The notes beneath the pieces are model-generated. The model did no database searches. It had not been told where the DNA came from and was given only the letters and a program-made list of their open reading frames with translations. From contig NZ_JACJJL010000005.1 of NCBI RefSeq assembly GCF_016899955.1, positions 62,001 through 126,000 of the forward strand: a DNA stretch of 64,000 bases, given 5' to 3'. Source of the DNA: Marseilla massiliensis (GTDB taxonomy: Bacteria; Bacteroidota; Bacteroidia; Bacteroidales; Bacteroidaceae). A program made the position numbers and the translations under genes. Positions 27,129-34,532 of the stretch are shown here, one piece after another. Within the stretch, counting starts at the first letter, position 1. Every line of letters begins with the position of its first letter.

Positions 27129-27319
27129 TTGACATATCGGTAAGCCGCCACGCACGTCCTACCGTCCATCACGGCGACATGCCCAAGGCACTATATGGCC
27201 ATCGCCGGGCACAACGCCGCTTATGCCAACGCCGGGCATATCAGATGGATTTCCATTCCCCGTGCCCCGCCACTTTGACTTCAACCAAAAAGCTTTTATA
27301 TTAAAAGCCAAGAAATCCC

Positions 27320-27349
27320 TTGAAATGCACTGAATATTTTGTATCTTTG
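27320..27349 (+). promoter_or_regulatory. Promoter of the menaquinone operon
   Basis: TTG (27320-27322), 19-nt spacer, TATCTTTG (27342-27349), then C. Strong match to the Bacteroidetes consensus. It implies a leader of about 205 nt before the first gene. Confidence 0.7.
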
Positions 27350-27356
27350 CATGAAT

Positions 27357-27560
27357 TATGCCGCAACAGGCATTTCATGGGCAAGCTCATGCTGCGCCGG
27401 CGTTGTGCCCGCCTTGCTGTCTTAGCATAAAAGCGGGCGCTACCGGGAGACAGGACGCATACTTCCGCCACTGCCGTTTGCGCTGCGTAGAAAGCCCAAC
27501 ATTGAACAATGAAGACTGTGGGGCAACAAAGTCAGCACCCCACATATTTTATATTACACG
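27357..27560 (+). promoter_or_regulatory. Long, structured 5' leader of the menaquinone operon
   Basis: The roughly 200-nt leader can form at least two stems: GCCCGC (27407-27412) with GCGGGC (27433-27438), and TGTGGGG (27517-27523) with CCCCACA (27538-27544). The second stem ends 16 nt before the start codon and could mask the initiation region. No known riboswitch class is recognised. Confidence 0.35.
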
Positions 27561-27986
27561 ATGGATTTAGAAAAGATAAAAGACCTTATAAGACAAAAGC
27601 CAAACATAGCCGACAACCTCGGCATGGACTTCATATCCACTCCAGACGATGAGACGTGCTTGGCCACGATGCTGGTGGACAGCCGAAACTGCCAGCCAAT
27701 GGGCCTTCTGAGCGGCGGCGCCACCCTGGCCTTGGCCGAATACATGGCCGGTGTGGGGTCGTCGATACTGTGCCCGGACAGGGCCTGCGTAGGTGTCAAC
27801 GTCAGCGGGAGCCACGTCAGGAGCGCTTTCGAGGGCGACACGGTCACTGCCACGGCCCACATTGTACACCGGGGGCGCACGCTCCACGTGTGGAACGTGA
27901 CCGTGGCCGGCTCCGACGGGAAGACTATATCGACTGTAAGCGTGATGAACTTCATCACCGACAAACCCACGGAGGCCGCAAAATGA
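27561..27986 (+). CDS. Hotdog-fold thioesterase, probable DHNA-CoA thioesterase
   Basis: 141 residues, PaaI/YbgC-like single hotdog domain. The block QPMGLLSGGATLALAEYMAG carries the family catalytic region, in which an acidic residue on the central helix (here Glu in LAEYMAG) activates water. In second place comes GVNVSGSHVRSAFEGDTVTATA. As first gene of a menaquinone operon, ending in a 4-nt overlap with menF, it most likely hydrolyses 1,4-dihydroxy-2-naphthoyl-CoA, the step after MenB. The function is inferred from context; the family also acts on phenylacetyl-CoA and other aryl-CoA esters. Confidence 0.82.
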   Translation: MDLEKIKDLIRQKPNIADNLGMDFISTPDDETCLATMLVDSRNCQPMGLLSGGATLALAEYMAGVGSSILCPDRACVGVNVSGSHVRSAFEGDTVTATAHIVHRGRTLHVWNVTVAGSDGKTISTVSVMNFITDKPTEAAK

Positions 27987-29071
27987 CAGCCCGCGCACTG
28001 TTCAGGCTGCCCTATTCCGACACTTACACCATAGTGGAGCAGGGCAGCGGGCATCCCGAGGAGCTTGCGGCTTACGGCGCCCTGGACGGGCGCGAGGGCT
28101 TTGTCATAGCCCCGTTTGCCATCACTGCCGCCGAGCCACTGCTGCTGTTGCGCCCCGACCGCATCGAAACAAGGCGCACAACAAGCGAGACCGAGGTGGC
28201 CGGGAGGGCCCGGCGCAAACATGGGGCAGACGCTGCCGACCGCAGGGCATACGCCGGCGACTTCGCCAGATGCCACTCGCAACTCTTGGCGGGCAGGTTT
28301 GCCAAGCTGGTGCTTGCACGCCGCGCCACCGAGCGGATGGCCAGGCGCGTGGACGCCGAACAGCTTTTCTTGCGCGCGTGCCGCCTGTATCCGCGCATGT
28401 TCGTAGCTCTTGTAGAGGCACAACGCTGCGGGACATGGCTCTTTGCCACGCCGGAAAGACTGCTCAGCGGCACATCCGGCCGATGGCACACCGTGGCCCT
28501 GGCCGGCACACAGCGCCTTGACGGCGATGCCGCACGCTTCGACTGCCCGCCCAAGCCGCACGCGCCTGCCGACGAAACCATTGCCTGGGACGGCAAGAAC
28601 AGGAGAGAACAGCGCATTGTGGCCGACTACATAGCCGACACCCTGCGCCCTCTGACAACAGGACTGAGCCGTAGCGAAGCCCGCACGGTGCGCGCCGGCA
28701 ACGTCATCCACCTGCGCACCGACTTCGACTTCACGCTCGCTGACGGCCAAGGCATAGGCAACGTCATCAACGCCCTGCACCCAACGCCGGCCGTCTGCGG
28801 GCTGCCAAAGGACGAAGCACGCCGTTTTCTCACAACAGCCGAGCACTCGCCACGCAGCTACTACAGCGGATTCATGGGCCCGCTAAACATTTGCAACGAG
28901 ACCCACCTGTACGTATCGCTACGCTGCATGGCCATCGACGGCGACAGCTGCAGCCTTTATGCAGGCGGCGGACTGCTAACCGACAGCATCGAAGAGCAGG
29001 AGTGGCTTGAGACAGAGGCAAAGATGGAAACGATGCGCAACGTCATCGGAGACACCGTCACTGACGAATAA
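27983..29071 (+). CDS. menF: Isochorismate synthase
   Basis: 362 residues from the ATG at 27983, which overlaps the upstream stop (ATGA). Converts chorismate to isochorismate, the first committed menaquinone step. The chorismate-binding domain is in the C-terminal 250 residues: LVLARRATERM, FATPERLLSGTSG, LAGTQRLDGD and SPRSYYSGFMG are all family blocks. The protein is shorter than E. coli MenF (431) because the N-terminal part is reduced. Symbol by operon context; EntC-type isochorismate synthases have the same reaction. Confidence 0.9.
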   Translation: MTARALFRLPYSDTYTIVEQGSGHPEELAAYGALDGREGFVIAPFAITAAEPLLLLRPDRIETRRTTSETEVAGRARRKHGADAADRRAYAGDFARCHSQLLAGRFAKLVLARRATERMARRVDAEQLFLRACRLYPRMFVALVEAQRCGTWLFATPERLLSGTSGRWHTVALAGTQRLDGDAARFDCPPKPHAPADETIAWDGKNRREQRIVADYIADTLRPLTTGLSRSEARTVRAGNVIHLRTDFDFTLADGQGIGNVINALHPTPAVCGLPKDEARRFLTTAEHSPRSYYSGFMGPLNICNETHLYVSLRCMAIDGDSCSLYAGGGLLTDSIEEQEWLETEAKMETMRNVIGDTVTDE

Positions 29072-29085
29072 CAACACTACAGACC

Positions 29086-30771
29086 ATGTATAGCGACAAG
29101 GAAAACGTCAACATACTCACAGCGCTGCTCGCGGCTCACGGCATAAAGCACGCCGTGGTGTGCCCGGGCAGCCGCAACGCCCCCATTGTACACAACCTCA
29201 ACGAGTGCCCCGGCATATCTTGCATCCCCGTAACCGACGAGCGTTCGGCGGGTTTCGTGGCTCTCGGCGTAGCCCAAGCCACCGGGATGCCGGTGGTGGT
29301 GTGCGTCACCTCGGGCTCGGCATTGCTCAACCTGGCACCCGCCGTGGCCGAAGCCTGCTACCAGCATTTGCCGTTGGTGGTAGTCTCAGCCGATAGACCG
29401 GCGGCCTGGATCGACCAGCTTGACGGACAGACCCTGCCGCAGCCCGACGCCCTTGGGCGGTTTGTGCGCAAGGCCGTCAACCTGCCCGAACCGCATGATG
29501 ACACAGACCGCTGGCACTGCAACCGCCTTGTGAACGATGCACTGGCCCTGGCTGTGCTGCGGCAGCCGTGCCCGGTGCACATCAACGTGCCAATAACCGA
29601 ACCGTTGTTCGGCTTTTCCGCTGCACGGCTGCCGGCCGAGCGTTGTTTCAAAACCATCACCCCCGACCCCACCACTTGCCGCTGCACCACGCTCGAAAAG
29701 GCGTTCGACAAGGCAGAGAGGCCCATGGTGGTCATCGGGCAGATGCCGGCCGGAACCATCGGCAGCCGCCTCGTCGGTCAACTCTCGCGCCGTGCCGTGG
29801 TCATAACCGAACCATTGGGCAGCGACTACGGGGCAATGCCGGCCGACGAGGTGCTGTATGCCATGGCCGACGATTCCAGGCTGTACCCCGACATCATCGT
29901 TTATGCAGGCGACACTGTGGTGAGCAAGCGCATGCGAAGTTTTCTCAGGCGGTCGAATGCGCCCACGTTTGTCGTCTCGCCAGCCCCCTGCCTCACCCCC
30001 GCCCCTACCACCCACCTCGTTGCCACGGTCGACTGCGGCTGCCGTGAAGGCGTGGCCGCCATGCTCAACCAGCTCGCAAACGGCAGCGGCAACAGCCCTG
30101 CCAGGCAAGAATACCTGTCGCGCTGGTCGTCGGCATTGGCCACCGCCGATGCCAACCGCACCGACTACAGCCCGCCATTCTCGCAAATGGCAACGGTGAA
30201 ATACTTTGAGCAACAGCTCGAAGACTATGCTTCCGGCTTTAACGTACATTATGCCAACAGCTCGGCAATACGCCTTGCAAACATCTACGCGGGCCACTAC
30301 GTGTGGTGCAACCGAGGCGTCAACGGCATAGAGGGCTCGCTCTCGGCGGCCGCAGGCTTCTCGGTGGCCTCCGAGCAGACCGTGTTCTGCATCATCGGCG
30401 ACCTCAGTTTTTTCTACGACCAGAATGCCCTCTGGAACACTTCGCTGCGCGGCAACCTCAGGATAATACTGCTAAACAACCACTGCGGGGGCATTTTCCA
30501 TATACTGCGCGGCCTCGAAGACAGTCCGGCGCGCGACTCAATGGTATCGGCAAGCCACAATGCCGACGCACGGGGGATATGCACCCAAAACGACATAGGC
30601 TACATGCGTGCAGCCGACATGGCCGAGATGCAACTCGGGATAGTGACGCTCATGACACGACAGTCGGCCCGACCGATGCTTCTCGAAGTGTTCACCGACG
30701 CCGACGAAGACGGCCGCGCCATACGCGAATACTACTCACGGCTGAAAGAAGCCATGAATGCCAGGCCATGA
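29086..30771 (+). CDS. menD: SEPHCHC synthase (2-succinyl-5-enolpyruvyl-6-hydroxy-3-cyclohexene-1-carboxylate synthase)
   Basis: 561 residues, normal for MenD. Thiamine-diphosphate enzyme joining 2-oxoglutarate and isochorismate. The N-terminal domain holds VVCPGSRNAPIVHNL and DERSAGFVALGVAQATG, with the TPP-activating Glu (DERSA). The C-terminal domain holds the TPP/Mg motif IIGDLSFFYDQNALWN through LNNHCGGIF. NRGVNGIEGSLSAA is another MenD-specific block. Follows menF by 14 nt. Confidence 0.95.
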   Translation: MYSDKENVNILTALLAAHGIKHAVVCPGSRNAPIVHNLNECPGISCIPVTDERSAGFVALGVAQATGMPVVVCVTSGSALLNLAPAVAEACYQHLPLVVVSADRPAAWIDQLDGQTLPQPDALGRFVRKAVNLPEPHDDTDRWHCNRLVNDALALAVLRQPCPVHINVPITEPLFGFSAARLPAERCFKTITPDPTTCRCTTLEKAFDKAERPMVVIGQMPAGTIGSRLVGQLSRRAVVITEPLGSDYGAMPADEVLYAMADDSRLYPDIIVYAGDTVVSKRMRSFLRRSNAPTFVVSPAPCLTPAPTTHLVATVDCGCREGVAAMLNQLANGSGNSPARQEYLSRWSSALATADANRTDYSPPFSQMATVKYFEQQLEDYASGFNVHYANSSAIRLANIYAGHYVWCNRGVNGIEGSLSAAAGFSVASEQTVFCIIGDLSFFYDQNALWNTSLRGNLRIILLNNHCGGIFHILRGLEDSPARDSMVSASHNADARGICTQNDIGYMRAADMAEMQLGIVTLMTRQSARPMLLEVFTDADEDGRAIREYYSRLKEAMNARP

Positions 30772-30819
30772 CTGAGCCGTGGCAAAAAGACAGACAAAAC
30801 TGAAACAAACATAAGACTC

Positions 30820-31647
30820 ATGGAAAAAAGAGAATGGAAGCCCATCGAAGGGTTTGACTTTAAGGAAATACTGTTCGACGAATTCGACGGAATAGCGAAG
30901 ATAACCATCAACCGTCCGCGCTACCGCAACGCCTTCACGCCACGCACAACGTGGGAGATGAGCCAGGCGTTGGCATGGTGCCGCGAAGCCCGGCACATCG
31001 GAGTGGTCATACTCACCGGCGCCGGCGACAAGGCGTTCTGCTCGGGCGGCGACATGAACGTGAAGGGGCGCGGCGGCTATGTTGGCGAAGACGGCGTGCC
31101 AAGGCTCAACGTTCTTGATGTGCAGATGCAGATACGCCGCCTGCCCAAGCCCGTCATCGCAATGGTAAACGGCTACGCCATCGGCGGCGGACATGTGCTC
31201 CACCTCGTCTGCGACCTCACCATAGCGAGCGAGAATGCCATCTTCGGACAGACAGGGCCAAAGGTTGGCTCGTTCGATGCCGGCTTCGGTGCAAGCTACC
31301 TTGCCCGCATCGTAGGACAGAAGAAAGCCCGCGAGATATGGTTTATGTGCCGCCAGTACAGCGCGGCCGAGGCAGAGCGCATGGGCATGGTCAACAAAGT
31401 GGTGCCCTTCGAGCGCCTCGAAGACGAGTGTGTAGAGTGGGCCCAGACGATGATGGAGCGCAGCCCGCTGGCGCTGAGAATGATAAAGGCGGGGCTCAAC
31501 GCCGAGCTCGACGGACAGGCCGGCATTCAGGAACTGGCCGGCGACGCCACCATGCTCTATTACTTCCTCGACGAGGCACAGGAAGGGGGCCGCGCTTTCC
31601 TCGAGAAACGCAAGCCCGACTTCAAGAAATACCCCAAGCTGCCTTGA
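30820..31647 (+). CDS. menB: 1,4-Dihydroxy-2-naphthoyl-CoA synthase
   Basis: 275 residues, crotonase fold. Closes the second ring of the naphthoquinone from o-succinylbenzoyl-CoA. Family blocks: [13 protein letters not shown], the oxyanion-hole region [39 protein letters not shown], and [18 protein letters not shown] with the catalytic Asp. The C-terminus [12 protein letters not shown] type ending is also typical ([11 protein letters not shown] here). Lies 48 nt after menD. Confidence 0.96.
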   Translation: MEKREWKPIEGFDFKEILFDEFDGIAKITINRPRYRNAFTPRTTWEMSQALAWCREARHIGVVILTGAGDKAFCSGGDMNVKGRGGYVGEDGVPRLNVLDVQMQIRRLPKPVIAMVNGYAIGGGHVLHLVCDLTIASENAIFGQTGPKVGSFDAGFGASYLARIVGQKKAREIWFMCRQYSAAEAERMGMVNKVVPFERLEDECVEWAQTMMERSPLALRMIKAGLNAELDGQAGIQELAGDATMLYYFLDEAQEGGRAFLEKRKPDFKKYPKLP

Positions 31648-31669
31648 CATAAAAACCAACTTCTAACTG

Positions 31670-32710
31670 ATGGAAAGGTACAAAATATCAATCACTCCGC
31701 GCACATTCCACTTCAAGCAGCCCGCCGGGACATCGCGGGGAACATACACCACGAGGACATCATGGTTTGTTGAACTGACGGCCGCCGACGCCCCCGGGCG
31801 CCTGGGTGTGGGCGAATGCGCCCCTATGCCCGACTTGAGCTGCGACGCCCGCCCCGACTATGGCGAACGCCTGAGGGCTTTCTGCGACATGTTTGAGCAA
31901 CAGGGGCTGATAGACTACGACGCCATGGCCGACTACCCCTCGATGCTTTTCGGACTGGAGACCGCCCTATTGAACTTCCAGCGTGGCTCGGCCGCCCTGT
32001 TCGACACTGCCTTCAGCCGCGGCGAGACTGGCATTCCAATCAACGGCCTGGTGTGGATGGGCTCATACGAAGAGATGCTCGACAGGATGGAAGAGAAAAT
32101 AAGGCAGGGCTTCAGGTGCATAAAGCTGAAGATTGGAGCCATCGACTTTGATGCCGAGACGGCCTTGCTAAAGCGCATCCGCGAGCGTTTCTCACCACGG
32201 GAGATGCAAATAAGGCTCGACGCCAACTGCGCCTTCCCTTACGACCAGGCCCTCTACAAGCTGGAACTGCTGTCGCAATACGCCATCCACTCCATCGAGC
32301 AGCCCATCAAGACGCGCCGCTGGGGCGACATGGCCGAACTGTGCCGCGACTCACCACTGCCCATAGCTCTCGACGAAGAGCTCATTGGCGTCAACGACAC
32401 CGAGACGAAAGCCCAGATGCTAAACATCATCAAGCCGGCCTACATAGTGCTCAAGCCTTCGCTGCACGGCGGCATGCGCGGCACGGAAGAATGGATAAGG
32501 CTGGCCGGCGAGCGCGGCATAGGATCGTGGATAACAAGCGCGCTGGAGAGCAACGTGGGCCTCAACGCCGTGGCCCAGCTCACAGCAAAGATGTATGGCG
32601 ACCGCATCACGATGCCGCAAGGGCTCGGCACGGGGCTGCTATACACCGACAACATCGACATGCCGATAGAAATGAGGAACGACTCTGTTTGGTTTAAGCC
32701 GCAGCAATGA
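31670..32710 (+). CDS. menC: o-Succinylbenzoate synthase
   Basis: 346 residues, enolase superfamily. Dehydrates SHCHC to o-succinylbenzoate. The catalytic and metal residues are visible in order: KLK in FRCIKLKIGAIDFD, Asp in IRLDANCAF, Glu in SIEQPIK, Asp/Glu in IALDEELIG and Lys in IVLKPSLHGG. Start 22 nt after menB; its end overlaps menE by 4 nt (ATGA). Confidence 0.94.
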   Translation: MERYKISITPRTFHFKQPAGTSRGTYTTRTSWFVELTAADAPGRLGVGECAPMPDLSCDARPDYGERLRAFCDMFEQQGLIDYDAMADYPSMLFGLETALLNFQRGSAALFDTAFSRGETGIPINGLVWMGSYEEMLDRMEEKIRQGFRCIKLKIGAIDFDAETALLKRIRERFSPREMQIRLDANCAFPYDQALYKLELLSQYAIHSIEQPIKTRRWGDMAELCRDSPLPIALDEELIGVNDTETKAQMLNIIKPAYIVLKPSLHGGMRGTEEWIRLAGERGIGSWITSALESNVGLNAVAQLTAKMYGDRITMPQGLGTGLLYTDNIDMPIEMRNDSVWFKPQQ

Positions 32711-33681
32711 ACGCAGAAGAGTTTATAAGAGAATGGAACGATGGCTCCGAAAGGCTGCTGGTGCACACCAGCGGCTCAACAGGCGCCCCCAAACCCATGT
32801 GGGTCGAGAAAAGCAGGATGAAGGCATCGGCACTGACAACATGCCGTTTTCTCGGCCTGAATGCCGGCGACACGGCATTGCTATGCATGCCGCTCGACTA
32901 CATAGCGGGCAAGATGATGGTCGTAAGGGCCATTGTCTGTGGCCTGCGCCTTATCGAAGTGCCTCCTTCGGGGCATCCGCTGGCAGGCCTTAAGAGCGCC
33001 CCCACGTTTGCGGCCATGGTTCCCATGCAGGTATACAACTCGCTACGGGTGGCCGAAGAGCGCCGCCTGCTCGGCAGCATCAGTCACCTCATCATTGGCG
33101 GAGGGGCCATAGACAACGACATGGCTGCCGAACTGGCCTGCTTCGGCAATGCAGTCTGGAGCACCTACGGCATGACCGAGACGCTGTCGCACATAGCACT
33201 GAGGCGCCTCAGCGGGCCCGAGGCGTCCGAGTGGTACACTCCATTCGACGGGGTTTCGGTGAGCCTCACGCCCGACGGATGCCTTGCCATCGACGCGCCC
33301 GACGTATGCGCAACCACCATCACCACCAATGACATTGCCCGCCTGGCCCCCGACGGCCGCCGCTTCCGCATCATCGGGCGCAAGGACAACGTGATATGCA
33401 GCGGCGGAATAAAGATTCAGGCCGAGGAAGTGGAGCGGATGCTTGCCCCGCACATAGGCTCTCCGTTCATCGTAACCAAGCGCAAGGACCCAAAGTATGG
33501 CGAAGCCGTGGTGCTGCTTGTGCAATCGGCCGACACGGCCAGAGTCGAGGCGGCATGCCGCAACGCGCTGCCAAAGTACTGGCAACCGCACCACATCATC
33601 TCGGTATGCCGCATTCCAACCACCGCCACGGGCAAGCCGGCAAGGAAAGAGGCCGAGAGACTGGCCGAGGAAAGCCGCTGA
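32707..33681 (+). CDS. menE: o-Succinylbenzoate-CoA ligase, compact form
   Basis: 324 residues, clearly shorter than the usual 450-490 of MenE. Activates o-succinylbenzoate with ATP and CoA. The AMP-binding motif HTSGSTGAPKPMWVEKS sits at only about residue 16, so most of the N-terminal subdomain in front of it is absent. STYGMTETLSHIA (A5), IIGRKDNVICSGG (A8-like) and the C-terminal catalytic Lys in TGKPARKEA are all present. Compact MenE forms of this kind occur in Bacteroidetes, and the operon makes the assignment firm. Last gene of the operon. Enzymes for DHNA prenylation (MenA) and the MenH step are not in this window. Confidence 0.9.
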   Translation: MNAEEFIREWNDGSERLLVHTSGSTGAPKPMWVEKSRMKASALTTCRFLGLNAGDTALLCMPLDYIAGKMMVVRAIVCGLRLIEVPPSGHPLAGLKSAPTFAAMVPMQVYNSLRVAEERRLLGSISHLIIGGGAIDNDMAAELACFGNAVWSTYGMTETLSHIALRRLSGPEASEWYTPFDGVSVSLTPDGCLAIDAPDVCATTITTNDIARLAPDGRRFRIIGRKDNVICSGGIKIQAEEVERMLAPHIGSPFIVTKRKDPKYGEAVVLLVQSADTARVEAACRNALPKYWQPHHIISVCRIPTTATGKPARKEAERLAEESR

Positions 33682-33701
33682 ACAACCATCAGGCGATGGC
33701 C

Positions 33702-33753
33702 GCCGCCGGCCGTGCCGACTCCTGTGGACAACAGGCTCGGCACGGCCGGCGGC
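33702..33753 (+). terminator. Strong hairpin terminator after menE
   Basis: A perfect 17-nt stem (33702-33718 with 33737-33753) encloses a second 5-nt stem CCTGT/ACAGG (33721-33725 with 33731-33735); ATTTTA follows. It ends the menaquinone operon. The next 350 nt, up to array D, hold no recognisable gene. Confidence 0.75.
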
Positions 33754-34072
33754 ATTTTACCAACCTGCTACAATATCTAAGAGTGTTTGTTTAGATATTG
33801 CCATCGTTATCCCAAAACTTTGACATCCCGCTTCCATGCACATTGATTGCCGCTGTGACCTGGGCCGTTGCCTTGTCATCGAAGCATTGTGCAACACACC
33901 GGGCGCAGCAGCAGCCATGCACATGGCCTTATGCCCGGGCCGGGCAGCCCCGCCGCCAAAGGCTTGATGGCTGTGGCCGCAGTCCGGCAGCACGCCCCAC
34001 GGCAAGGCAACGGCGGTGCAGAATGTGTAAACATGTTTCGCGCCGAGTATGCGGCAAGCCAACATCCTGGTA

Positions 34073-34192
34073 GCCAACCATTTGCACTGCTGCAGAAACA
34101 GCCCCGCGAAACGGCCTCGGCTGGATGCCGATACGGGCCGTTTGGCAAGGCGAAACGGCCCGTATCGGCACGCAAAACGGCCCGCACGGCAT
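34073..34192. repeat. 22-nt phased pseudo-palindrome array D with perfect hairpin
   Basis: Units centred at 34115, 34137, 34159 and 34181, with a degenerate one near 34093 (CTGCAG). The middle two are inverted and form a perfect 17-nt stem: GCCGATACGGGCCGTTT (34127-34143), 9-nt loop, complement (34153-34169). On the left, GCCAACCATTT (34073-34083) is the same flank as in array G (53258-53268), also on the left there. The spacer between menE and the next gene (33682-34532) is otherwise empty. Confidence 0.85.
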
Positions 34193-34532
34193 TGCCATGC
34201 AACAGATGTAAACAAAACATACCAGCCGTGCGGCATGGGGTAACGGTGCATGGCGGCTTGCCCGGCAGGCCACACGCCGCTGCCCCACGCCGTGTGCCAC
34301 ATGCAACCGAAGGCATCGGGCTACCACCAAGCAAGCCATAGCGCACAACTGTTTGAAACGCCCGAAAATGCAGTTAAAAAGACTTAACACAACACCCGCC
34401 ACGACTGCACATCGACATAAAAACGATATGGATATGCTAAAAAATTAATTTCATTAAAACAAAGTTTTCTTTTGATTAAACGTTCGACCAAACCAAACGT
34501 CATAATAGCGTAACTAATCTCCACGCATAGAA

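Noticed and set aside
33876..34346. Short overlapping reading frames across the phased arrays, here and in the other six arrays
   Set aside because: They arise from the repeats (66 nt is a multiple of three, so the same peptide words recur), have no promoter or start context, and appear on both strands.
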